Source of the DNA: Campanula takesimana
Lineage: Eukaryota > Streptophyta > Magnoliopsida > Asterales > Campanulaceae
DNA length: 64,000 bases
Assembly: GCA_026119855.1 (NCBI GenBank)
Contig: JAOWBW010000355.1
Span: forward strand, 460,570-524,569
Direction: 5' to 3'
Shown here piece by piece: positions 12,401 through 22,305 of this stretch. A program made the position numbers and the translations under genes. The notes under the pieces are model-generated. The model worked only from the letters and a program-made list of their open reading frames with translations, searched no databases and was not told the origin of the DNA. How positions within the stretch are numbered: position 1 is the first letter of the stretch; every line of letters begins with the position of its first letter.

Positions 12401-15400
12401 ATGGCTCCCCGAAAATCAAAAGCTAAAGTAGTTGTTGAGGTCCATGAACCAGTTGAAGAGGTTCCTCCACCAAAAGCTAAGACCGTCGACGACATGGTAA
12501 CAATTTCTAACCCTTGAACTCATTTTCTGTCAATCCGCCATTGTTGAGTCTCGAGTTCTTAAAACTCCCTTTTTCGATTTTTCTCTCATTGTTTAATAAT
12601 TTTCAAAATCGTTTGTTGTTTTGGGTTCTTCTCTCTCTGATCTACATTTATATCTACTTTATTTCACGATCAATATTGTTTTCATATGTTTTCTGCAAAA
12701 TTTTTCGTTCGAAAACCACCTAGGCAGTCGAACAGTTATTCTCGATTTCTGGGCTTAATGTCATTTTTTTGGAAATATTGTTTTCTTAAGTCGTTTTCTT
12801 CTCTGAAATGCGGTTATTTCGATATGCTTTTTGTCCATTTTGGTCAATCCATGTTTTTTGATGTTCTTGGTGTTCTTCGTGTTCATGTTCTATTATTCCG
12901 TGTTCATCAAGTTCTTATTTTTCTCTTATGATTTGGGTCGCATAAGAATTTCTTAGTGTTTGTGCTTTTGCGCATAGTACTTGTTTTTTGCGCATTACTG
13001 TATCTTTCGTCCCTTGTATGGAGATGCTGCACATACGTATATCTGCGCATTCGCTTCGCTCCATGCGTGATTTTTGTCTAAACTATTTCTTGTTTTGTGC
13101 AGAACTCTTTTTATTTCCTACAAGGCTGGGAATTAGATCTTACTGCGCTACACAAAGACGCTGTCGGACGCATGATTGTTCATCTTATGGATTCCTCCGG
13201 CATCTTACCTCTCTTTACACTAGATCAGGACTTCTATGTCCCCTCTCTTGTAGACGAGTTCTTTGAAAACGCAGAGAGAGTCACCATGACGCACAAGCAA
13301 ACTCGAGCAAAAATTGATGTTATCCGCTCAGTTGTTCAGAATTATTCGGTGCGCATTGTTCCTGCGTCACTTAAGAAGTTTTGCGGGTTTAATGTTGATG
13401 ATGCACCAGAAGTCTATCCTGAAGTTAAAAAGAACAAGCAGTGGGCTTATTGCGCTGCGGTTTATAATGGCAATGCTCTAGACTGGTCCTCTGTTCTTTT
13501 TTATGAGCTATGGGAAGCGTCGGAAAGTTATGACAAGCGCATGGACAAGAAAGTAGCCAAGTACAGAACTCACTGTAGGCTATTATCTAAGTATCTAATG
13601 AATGTCTCTGAGCTGCGCACCTTCGTGCAGAAACATCCTGAACTCAAAGTTCCGTGCACCAATACCTATTCCATCTCTCACCTCTACTCACTACGCAGTG
13701 AAATTGGTCGCGGTGACTATCGCAAGATCTGGAACAAGGACACCAGCCCAAACAAGGAAGATTGGGTTGATAGTGATAATGATGATGATGAAGCCCCTCA
13801 ACCCAAGGCAAAGAAATCTGTCGCGCAGCCTTCAAAGGCCACTGCGCCTGCTGAACATGAAACGGCGGCTGCGCAGGCAAAATGCAAAGGCAAAGGTCTA
13901 GCAGATCCTGCGCCAGAAAAGGTGAAGGAAATTCCTAATGTCAGGTCAACTGCTGGCATTAAAATAGGATCTGACTTACCACCTCCAGCCCCCAAGCCAT
14001 AAAAGAAGCGCAAAGATCCTCCTGCACCTGCTCCCTCTCCTGCAAAAACCAAGAAAAAAACTGCATTTACCAGACTTCCTCCTGCGGCGGCTATGGTTGA
14101 AGAAGACATCGAGTCTCGAATGGATGAGACTGCTGCTGATACTGATGCTGCGGATGATACCGCGCAGGGGGAGCAAGATCCGAAGGCTGCTGAAGGGCCT
14201 CCTTCTCCGGGTAAAGGAGATAGTGATGACTGGATGGATGAAGTTATTCCCGACTCCGGTACACCTGCCAAGGCCCCTGCTGCTGCACCTACTAAGGATG
14301 TTCCTCTTCGAACTCCGCGCAAGAAACAAGTTATGCGCAGCACTATGAAGGGACAACCAAAAGCTGCGGATCCACCTTCTCCTGAACCATCAACAAGTGC
14401 CTTCCAACGCCTCAATATTCCGGTTGGAAATACTCAACCTGGCACCTCTGTCCTACATGATGGATTGGACTTGGAAGATGAGGGTGAGGAAATTACCAAG
14501 TCTGCCCAGGCCGATGATGCTGTGCAGCGAACTGCTGTTGATCCTCCTGAAGGTAACAGGGAAGGGGATGTCCGCACAACTGATACAGATAGCAGCAGCA
14601 CGCACTCATTTACGCAAAAGGAAGGGCATTGCTGAGCCCAGTCCCAAGAGCAAAGACATCCTCCTCGTTCAATCTACCAAGGGGATATCTATCAAAAGTT
14701 CAGATCCTGCCCCTGCTCCTGCCTCTACAAAGCGCAAGAATGATCTAAGTGATGATGCTACCGTTCAGGGGGAGCCAAAGCTCAAGGTGCCAAGAATGCA
14801 AGAAGATATCCATAGTGCTGACATCGCGCATATGTCTCCCCGCAGAAAACAGAAGGTGCGCAGCAGCGCTAAAAGATTGAAGAAGTGCCGCACCCCATCC
14901 GATGCACCTGAATCGACGAAGAAAAACGTCACTGCCTCTGATAGCAGCACACATTCTCCATTTTTTAAGCCTTCTCCATCCACAGCACCCGAGCTCTCCT
15001 CTGTTCCAACCTCTTCGACAGAGCTGCGCCAGATCGTACAAGCCCTGCATTCTGTTCAATCGAATCAAGTTGCTACGCAGTTTCAGCTGTCTCAACTCCT
15101 TAATGCACAGACTGCTTTGCTGCACCGGTTAGATAAGCAGCGTTTAGAGATTGATACCATTAAGGGGGAGAGTGTGGAGAAAGCAAAGGCAAGTGTAAAG
15201 GAGAGTAAGGAGAGTGCAAATCCTAGTTCATCTGAACCTCTCTCTGAGCCTGCGCAAGAAAAGGCATAAGAACAAGTGCCTAAAATATTAGATCAACTTA
15301 TCCTGGACTCTCTCAAATCCATTAGCGCACAGCTCGAAAATGTCAGCGCACTACTCAATAATATGTGCACCTATGAAGCGACTGATGGTGGCTTCAGAAA

Positions 15401-15869
15401 AATTTTGAGAGAGCTAAAGAAAACCCTTGCAGATGGGTTACTTGAAGGATTTGCTAATCTAGAAGCTCAGATTGTGAAGATTGGACAAGGAGCTCCTGCG
15501 CAAAGGAATGAGCTCAAAATTGAAGATGTGCAAGAATGCATAACAAAATCCATGACGGATTTTTCCCATGCGTTCAACGCCAAGATGGACTATGCAATGC
15601 TCGACATTCAAGCCAGCATCAACACACAGCGCCTTCATATCGACACAAGACTGGAAGCTACGCAGACTACCATTCTGACAGACTGCGGAGCAAATTTCAA
15701 TGAGCTGCTCAGTGGCAACTCCGATATGCGTAGAGGAATGAAGACTTATGTGGGCAAAGCTGTTGAGTTCCAAGAAAAGTTTCAAGATTTGAAAGTTGAA
15801 CTCATGAACAAGTTCAACAGCCTCCAGAACGAGCTGCGTGAAGCCCTTTGCCGCATCAGAATAGACTAG
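12401..15869 (+). pseudogene. Extra spliced ORF downstream of pol in element B (env-position ORF), broken
   Basis: Exon 1 (12401-12496) encodes MAPRKSKAKVVV... to VDDM. A GT-AG intron of 606 bp (12497-13102, GTAACA...TTTTGTGCAG) joins it in frame to exon 2 at 13103 (NSFYFLQGWELDL). The N-terminal globular part, about 200 residues of exon 2, looks like the 'putative plant transposon protein' type of domain (tentative). It is followed by a long Lys/Pro/Ala/Glu-rich disordered region and, at 15270-15869, a helical coiled-coil-like C-terminus (LDSLKSISAQLENVSALLNN). The frame is broken by TAA at 14000-14002, a frameshift near 14.6 kb and TAA at 15267-15269. The ancestral product was about 950 residues. 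It sits where Sirevirus env-like ORFs sit, but no signal peptide or clear membrane segment is visible. Function unknown. Confidence 0.7.
13103..14002 (+). CDS. Longest surviving open segment of the extra ORF (element B)
   Basis: About 299 open codons after the inferred splice acceptor. The first two-thirds look folded (GWELDLTALHKDAVGRMIV; FDxxFYVPSLVDEFFENAE-like order). The remainder is acidic then basic low complexity (DSDNDDDEAPQPKAKKS). It ends at an in-frame TAA, after which the same frame continues open to 14635, so this stop is probably a late mutation. A DNA- or chromatin-binding role would be a guess; no catalytic motif is visible. Confidence 0.6.
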   Translation, partial: NSFYFLQGWELDLTALHKDAVGRMIVHLMDSSGILPLFTLDQDFYVPSLVDEFFENAERVTMTHKQTRAKIDVIRSVVQNYSVRIVPASLKKFCGFNVDDAPEVYPEVKKNKQWAYCAAVYNGNALDWSSVLFYELWEASESYDKRMDKKVAKYRTHCRLLSKYLMNVSELRTFVQKHPELKVPCTNTYSISHLYSLRSEIGRGDYRKIWNKDTSPNKEDWVDSDNDDDEAPQPKAKKSVAQPSKATAPAEHETAAAQAKCKGKGLADPAPEKVKEIPNVRSTAGIKIGSDLPPPAPKP

Positions 15870-16400
15870 GCTTCCTTTGTAAGTATTTTGCACAAGTACT
15901 TTTTGAGAACCCTTGTTCTCGTTGCGTATAGTATGTTTTATGCGCTTTTGTTTCGTGCGCTTTTGTTTTTGTGCGCACTATTTTGTTTTTCTTATTCAAA
16001 CTTGTAATATCCAACTCTTATATTTTCAAGTTTAATGAGAAAAATTGCATCATTTAGTTTAAAAATCTTGTTCAAATCAAATTTCTTATTTGTGGAACAA
16101 TGAATGCATTATTTCAAACTTCATACGCATACTATTAACTGCTCATATTTTCTGCGCATGGTGTTTAAACATTCAGTTTAAACGCATACTTAAAATAAAA
16201 CTCATATTATTTATATGCGCTGAATGATATTTCTGTCTTTCCCTCTTTGTAAGTTAATCTTTTGGATAGACTAGAAATCTATAGCATTGGCTAGTGTGTG
16301 CATTGACTTGAGGCATGAGTTACCATTCACATTTTTATGGACATGTTATTATCAAGTACAATGAATTGCCTTTGCTATAGTAGGTAATGGCATCAATCAT

Positions 16401-16412
16401 TTAGGGGGAGAT
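16401..16412 (+). other. Polypurine tract of element B
   Basis: TTAGGGGGAGAT directly precedes the right LTR (TGTTGGG at 16413). This is the plus-strand priming site expected in an LTR retrotransposon. About 530 bp of non-coding sequence lies between the extra ORF and this site. Confidence 0.85.
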
Positions 16413-18035
16413 TGTTGGGTATGCTTATTTATTAACCCTCCTACTTATGTTAGAATTGATTGATACCATCACCTATGAGTATTTTTTATGGACTTTAGGA
16501 CCTTATGTAAGAAGTTTATATACTTCAATTTTAGCCAAGTCCATTTTATAGTATAGGCTTAGATTATAGGACTTGCAGCTATGAAGGATCGAAGATTTTC
16601 TAAGCAGGATTCATTTCACTACGCAGGATGTTCTCTACGCAGGTCGCCACTGCGCATATATCTCTTTCGCAGCTTTTGATCCTGCTCAGTTTTCAAGATA
16701 TTCCTCAACTCTGAAGTTGAGATCTTCCATTGGTATGACCAATCATGGTGCGCATGCTCCCCATGCGCAGCATCCGTGCGCACCGGCAATGCGCATGGCT
16801 TTGTGCGCGCACGCTCAACCTTGGTCAAAGTTCTTATCTCCTGATCTCATATTCTAGAAGCTTGGAAAGCGTCAAGACAAGCTACGCTTTTTGGATTGGG
16901 ACAAAATGCTGGGGTGTGCACAAACGATAAAATAAGCACACTCAGCAACACCATTAGTGGAGACACGCTTCAACGGTCATATTTCAAAAGAAGACAGCTG
17001 TCAACCTTCTAGAAGAAACTTTTGAATTTAGTCTTCATGATCAGTCTCCAACGGCTCAAAGATACCTGCGCACCAATCATTTTGTGCCAGGTCAGCAACC
17101 TTGATCAGATCCCCAATGGCTATAAAGGACATCTGCGCACCAATCATATAGTGCCAGCTCATCGTCCTTGCTCAGAGCTCCAACGGCTAGTTTTAAGCTC
17201 TCTGCTATAAATAGCATGCTTATCTTCATTTCCAAGTAGCAGAGCTGGAGTGCTTGTTTAGCCAGAGCTAGAGTTTCATGCTTCATTGAGAAACCTTGAA
17301 GATCTGAAGACTGCTGCTCGATATTTCCAGATTCATTAGAACAGCCTTCAAGATCTTCAAACCTTCAAACTCCTGCTCAAATCCCAAAAGCCCTATATCA
17401 CTAGAATTCTTGGTGCTATTCATATCTTATATTCATAGAGCCCAGAATTTATGTCACACACACACCTCTTGAAGCCTTGATCATTCTGATCTAACTTCTT
17501 GAGATACACCGGTTTAGTCTAGGATTTGTTCTTCATAGATAATAGATCTTGAGTTAGTATTGAGCTCAAAAGTTGTAATTTGTAATACTCTCTCATATTA
17601 TAAGATCTCCATTAGAAATCCAAAACTAACCATCTTGGTAGAGGACATAGATCTTTCCTTGATCGAACCTCTCCAAATAGCTTGTCCATCATTGTTTCAT
17701 GCTTAACTTTTTTATGTATTACTGCTTTGTTTGATCTTTCAGATTGCTACACTTTACTGCTATAATTGTTATTGCTCATTTGCCCTAGCACAATTTTATC
17801 CAACTCTTTAGCCAAAACTTAGCTCGTGTGTTTTTATCTCTGCGCAGTTTTCCCTGCGCAGAGCTGCTTTAAATATTCCGCTGTGCATTTCACACTCTCA
17901 CTGCGCGCTATACTTAGCTTATTTGAGAACTGTGCGCATAAGCCATTAATTTGCAAAAGGGTTTGAAAAGAATTTTAAAACGCTATTCCCCCCCCTAGCA
18001 TTTTTCACACCCTTGTTGCCCATTTGGGACCAACA
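16413..18035 (+). repeat. 3' LTR of element B
   Basis: A 1,623-bp repeat of 4991-6618, with the TATAAATA box at 17206-17213. The right flank GTTAT equals the left flank of the element. Scattered substitutions and small indels against the 5' LTR (a few percent by eye) show an insertion that is not recent. Confidence 0.92.
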
Positions 18036-18040
18036 GTTAT

Positions 18041-18890
18041 TCCGATCATAGTATTCACTACCACGATTGGACCTAACGTTCTTAATAGTCTTCCTAAGTT
18101 GACTTTCAACTTCGGCCTTATAAGACTTGAAAACGTCCAAAATTGAGACTTTTCATGAAGTAAATAAATATACCCATAATGAGAGTAGTCGTCTATGAAC
18201 GTAATAAAATATTGTTGACCATTCCATGAAGGGTTAGTGAATGGTCCACAAATATACTTAAGTATTTAGTTCTAGGACACTTGATGCTCTCGAGGATATT
18301 TTCTTTTAGTGTTTGTAAATTTTCCTTTTAAGGCATTTAATGCAAAAGTCTTTTCTCGGAATATCAAGTTTGATTAAAAGATTCCTTTTGACATAAGATT
18401 GTCAATTCTCCTCTTGGAGATATGACCTAAATGTTTATGCCATAAGGTATAAAAAAAATTCACTTGATGACTTTTGCTTTCTATTTTGGTTTCATCATTA
18501 TGGAACTCATTTATTGTTTGAATAGTGTCAAGTAAGCATAGATTACTTGACAAAATACTAGTACCAACAACCTTGAAATTGAATAAAGATCACACTTATT
18601 ATTACCAAATGAACAAAATATCCTTCCTTGTTCAATATTGTGATATATATATTAAATTCTGTCTAAATGACGGTATAATGAATGTATTATTAATACAAAT
18701 AATACTTAGTACTTTAACAATAACCTAAAAGTCCCTATGACTAAAACTTCAACCGTATTTCCATCTCTCTTATAGATGAATCACTTTATCTTCACTGGGT
18801 CTTCGGTAACTCTGGCAACCCTACATAGACACATTTATGTGAGTTGTTGCACCAAAATAAACCACCATGTATATGTAGGAATTGAAACCA
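18041..18890 (-). pseudogene. Copia A integrase 5' part/protease region remnant
   Basis: On the minus strand, 18041-18140 encodes MDVFKSYKAEVESQLRKTIK followed by SNRGSEYYD, the integrase stretch around the second catalytic Asp (here Asn: SNRG instead of SDRG). It adjoins the piece at 4793-4985 when element B is removed, which places B inside the integrase gene. The rest to 18890 has short fragments in several frames and no intact domain. Confidence 0.75.
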
Positions 18891-18897
18891 ATTAGCT

Positions 18898-19473
18898 TTA
18901 ATACAAAGCAAGACCAAATGACATACCTTTCTTAGCACGCCAAGCGTGATACTTAGGGCAGTCGAACTTCATGTAAGTGAGGTCCTTGCAAAAGAAGCAC
19001 TTCTTTTCCTTATGACCATTAGATGATCCCTTAGGATTCTTATTACTTGTAACCGCAATATCCTTCACTCTTCTCTTTCTCCCATGAGAAGAGGTAGATG
19101 CCAAACGTTCCTCAAGGATATCAAGGAATGTTTTAGCATCAACATCCTTGGAGACATCTTTCAAAATAGTCTCCGGGACAATAATATTCATGATCATTAG
19201 GCTCACGCGGTTGGAGCGTTTCCACTTCTCAACATTTAAGCAATCTTCTTGAGCGCTTTCATTAGAGAGAGAAAGAGGAAACGGTTCCCTTAATGCGTGA
19301 TCTATGTCCATATAGCCTAAGATCATCATCATTTTATTTTTCCAAGTTTTAAAATTAGTCCCATTAAGCATCGGTACGGTACTCATAGCAGTTATTATGG
19401 AGGAAGCAATAAGCAAATCTGTTGGAAATTTAAGAACAAGAATGAATACAAAACATAATAAGAAACTACTCAA
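18898..19473 (-). pseudogene. Copia A gag (partial)
   Basis: Frame of 191 codons; the likely start is the Met at 19386 (MSTVPMLNGTNFKTWKNKMM). The sequence TNFKTWKNKMMMILGYMDID followed by ALREPFP is the N-terminal signature of a Copia Gag of the UBN2/retrotran_gag type. The C-terminal zinc knuckle reads CFFCKDLTYMKFDCPKYHAW: the Cys residues are kept but the His position of a CCHC knuckle is Tyr. The middle is shorter than usual, and a stop follows soon after the knuckle. Decayed structural protein gene. Confidence 0.85.
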
Positions 19474-19934
19474 TGAATAAATGATTAATTATATCAACGA
19501 AATCCATCAATAAGGTAATCAACATGACATCAAAACTAATCTTATGATTGCGAGTTGACTCATAAATTATTGCTTAGGTAACAAGCAATTTGAACAACGT
19601 TTTAATCAAATGCTTAATCTTCCTTTGGGCCGACATAAGCATCTAACAAAACAACTTAATGTTCATTTCATTTGTTACCACATGAATGCACAAGTTTAGT
19701 CAAATGTCAAGATCTTCTTTGGAAAATTTATGCCATTCACATATCAACTTACACATTCAACACTTTAACAATTTTGGGTTTAAATAACGTAATCACTTTG
19801 GCGATGATATTATTTAAACAATGAATAAAATTTTTTAAGCATATAATTAATCAAGATTTTAAGATTTGAAAAATGTATGTTTTGTTCAAAAGGAAAAAAC
19901 AAAATTGTGCAAAAATTAAAAATTTCCAAAACCT
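19474..19934 (-). other. Leader of element A next to gag
   Basis: AT-rich stretch between the gag start and the palindromic motif array; no coding potential. Together with 19935-20756 it forms an untranslated leader of over 1.3 kb for element A. Confidence 0.5.
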
Positions 19935-20370
19935 GTGAACGGTAACTGCTCGGCCGAGCACCATTTTACAGAAATTTTGGCCCATTCGACATGAAGAACA
20001 CGACCGTGCTAAATAAAAGGCACGACCGTGCCAAATCAGTCTGCTCGGTCGAGCATTGAAAAGGACACGACCGAGCACCATTAATCAGAAACACTTGCCT
20101 TTGTCGATATGTTGTGCACGGCCGGGCAAAACAAAGGACCCGACCGTGCAGTCCAATAGGTCCGACCGGGCTAAACAACACACCCGCCCGGACCAACACA
20201 CTGGTTCAAGTGCACGGCCGAGCAGATCCCAAGACTCGACCGTGCAAGGTGATATTCTGCACTTGTTTTTCTCGACACACTCTGCACGACCGTGCAAGTC
20301 TTGATATCGATTCACTTTACTGATGGTGCACGGCCGAGCAAATCCCAAAACTCGGCCGTGTAGTCCATTT
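19935..20370. repeat. Array of GC-rich palindromic motifs in the 5' leader of element A
   Basis: More than a dozen spaced copies of a motif alternating between GCTCGGCCGAGCA, GCACGACCGTGC and mixed forms (GCACGGCCGAGCA, CTCGACCGTGCA). Each is wholly or partly self-complementary with a CGGCCG/CGACCG core, in otherwise AT-rich DNA. Spacers vary and are unlike each other. The array lies between the primer site and gag on the minus strand, where retroelements carry packaging and dimerisation structures. Confidence 0.8.
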
Positions 20371-20756
20371 TCTGCACTTTCTGAATTTTGATTAAACTTT
20401 CCCAAAATCAATGAACGGCAAGTAGATCCACATAGTATGTACTTAAAACATAAAACCACGCTATTTAAGATAATCTTTATTTTAAAATTAATGGAATCAA
20501 GTAAGTAGATCCACATGGTATGCACTAAAACATAAAACCATGTTATGAAGTGATAGTCAAACTTGAACCATTGAGTTTAATGAACAAAAACTTTCAAACC
20601 ATTTTCTTAAATTCAGATGAAGATTATCAGTACTCTATGAATGAATTAGAGTCTCTAATCAACATCAAGTCTTTATGATTCAACAGGAAAAAATGAATCA
20701 ATTAAAGCATAAAAGCTTTCTTAAAAGAACTCAAACTCAAACCAAAATATGAGCAA

Positions 20757-20768
20757 GCTCTGGTACCA
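20757..20768 (-). other. Primer binding site of element A
   Basis: On the minus strand TGGTACCAGAGC starts two bases inside the right LTR edge. It differs from the initiator tRNA-Met complement (TGGTATCAGAGC) at one position. This fixes the right LTR as the 5' LTR. Confidence 0.88.
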
Positions 20769-20770
20769 AT

Positions 20771-21247
20771 TGTTGGAACAATTTATGATCCCCGAATGCC
20801 ATACTCATATTCAGAATAAGATTGAGGAAGAAGATGAAGGCGGAAGCGAGAATTACCTGTTGAATCCATATTTATGTCTTTCGGGAGAATTTAAATGAAG
20901 AAGAAGATGTAGGAAGGTGATCTTCTAAATGATGAATGCCCTTTAGTTTCTCAAGTACTTCTAGATAATAATGAAGAGAATATTGAGAGAGAAAGTAAAG
21001 AATGTAATGTCTTTAAGGGTTGATGGTAAGCCCTTTATATACAAGACAAAGATGCACTTAATTTAGGGACCACACATATTCAATCCTAAACAATGTTGAT
21101 TTACTATTTTGCCCATCATAAATAGATAAATTACATTTCAGGGATTCTACACATTTACTATTATTGACTACATTTTATATTAACATTATAGGTATGATTT
21201 TATGTATGGAAAGCTAAATGACTTGTAGTGCAAGCCATGTTCTAACA
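20771..21247 (-). repeat. 5' LTR of Copia element A
   Basis: 477-bp copy of 2095-2571 (starts TGTTGGAAC, ends TTCTAACA). Flanked outside by CCCAG, the target duplication. Confidence 0.93.
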
Positions 21248-21252
21248 CCCAG

Positions 21253-22227
21253 TTTTTTAGTTTAGGATTTCATTCTATTTTTTCATGCCTTAATTAGAAT
21301 GTTTGATTTTATTTTAATGAATTATTTGTTTATTAGTTCAGCATTATTGCAATCATTTAGGTAAAAAAAAAAAAAAAAATACTAAGGGCCCAATTACATA
21401 TTTAGCATAGTGTCCATGTAATTATTGAGACATGCATGTCCCCTCCCCCTCCTCCACTTGGTCGCCGTCCCATCTCCCTTCTCCACCACCACTTGGCCAC
21501 CACCCTCTCCCCACTCCGCCTAGCCGCTGAAATTGTTCTTCCCACTTTTCCTTTTTACTGTTGACGATTGCCACCACTGCATGCTGTTTGTTGCCCCAGC
21601 TGTACCACTATTGTCATCGCCCTTCTCATCTCACCCACCCGTTTTTCGGCTGCCCACTCCCTGGCTCAACAACCAAAATCCCTCCCCCACTTTCTTTTTT
21701 TCTCACCAGAGCATAATTTTGTGGTTTTTCAGTATTAATTTGTTCGACATATTTTTTTCAACCTGGATTATGCTATCCTGCATATTGAAAAATTTAAAGA
21801 TTACTCCATGTTTAAGTTTAATTATACCTATTTACAAATGGGTGTTGTTAATTTAAATTATAAAAGGTTTTATTGGGGTGATTGAATGGTGGTTGTGGAC
21901 GGTAGATGTTGTTAGGGTTGTTAGGGTTGCTAGGTTCATGATGCTTGATTAATATTTCTAAAACCCTCAACACATATTAAAAATGTCTCGTTAATTGTTG
22001 TTTAATTAAATGTAAATCATTATTAAAATTATATCTTAATTGTTTTGAAGCAGTCTGAAAAATCTGAAGATTTCTCCATTTTTGATGTTTATGATTGCTT
22101 TTTTAAATTTTGTGATTTCTTGTCTTTTTTTATTTTCTTTTTTGAACAAACTCTATCTTTTCAGTGGGAAAAACTATAAATTTTTACTTTGGGTTCACCT
22201 ACAAATTTTTAACATTCGTTTGAGACA
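21253..22227. other. Flanking DNA between element A and the Mutator-like element
   Basis: AT-rich, with a poly(A) run near 21363 and a C-rich stretch at 21430-21720. An open frame at 21533-21856 (107 codons) lies in this low-complexity sequence and has no recognisable domain. I see no gene. Confidence 0.5.
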
Positions 22228-22305
22228 GAATAAATATGAGTAAACCACATTTCTGACATCCGTACAATGTCAAGAATATCACTTTAACTTTTGTACTATC
22301 TAAAT

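Larger units (their letters stand above)
4991..18035 (+). mobile_element. Sirevirus-like Copia retrotransposon B, nested in element A
   Basis: LTRs of about 1.62 kb (4991-6618 and 16413-18035) begin TGTTGGGTATGC and end GGGACCAACA. The flanks are an identical 5-bp duplication GTTAT (4986-4990 and 18036-18040). A tRNA-iMet primer site follows the left LTR and a TTAGGGGGAGAT purine tract precedes the right one. Internally it has a decayed gag, an internally deleted integrase, an open RT-RNase H frame, and then an unusual 4.8-kb 3' region with an extra spliced ORF. Long LTRs plus an extra ORF after pol resemble the Sirevirus/SIRE1 lineage (family knowledge; assignment inferred). LTR divergence by eye is a few percent. 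Confidence 0.92.
2095..21247 (-). mobile_element. Copia-type LTR retrotransposon A (minus strand, split by element B)
   Basis: Two 477-bp direct repeats beginning TGTTGGAAC and ending TTCTAACA lie at 2095-2571 and 20771-21247, flanked by an identical 5-bp duplication CCCAG (2090-2094 and 21248-21252). A tRNA-iMet-type primer site adjoins the right LTR and a purine tract adjoins the left one, so the element reads right to left. Gag (about 18.9-19.5 kb), integrase and reverse transcriptase pieces lie in that order on the minus strand, which is Copia order. About 13 kb of the interval is the later insertion B. The two LTRs differ at roughly 15 positions by eye, and the coding parts are full of stops, so it is an old, inactive copy. 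Confidence 0.93.

Noticed and set aside
12497..13102. Open frames inside the 606-bp interval as part of the extra ORF
   Set aside because: They are short, T-rich and out of phase; the GT-AG intron joins the flanking frames cleanly.
19935..20370. CRISPR-like appearance of spaced short repeats
   Set aside because: Plant nuclear context, repeats of 12-14 bp with mixed halves and irregular spacers, no cas genes; the location is a retrotransposon leader.
2095..21247. One giant 19-kb retrotransposon
   Set aside because: Two independent LTR pairs with different duplications (CCCAG and GTTAT) and opposite orientations show nesting.
21533..21856. 107-codon frame as a secreted peptide gene
   Set aside because: Low-complexity Pro/Ser/Phe translation of C/T-rich DNA; no supporting signals.
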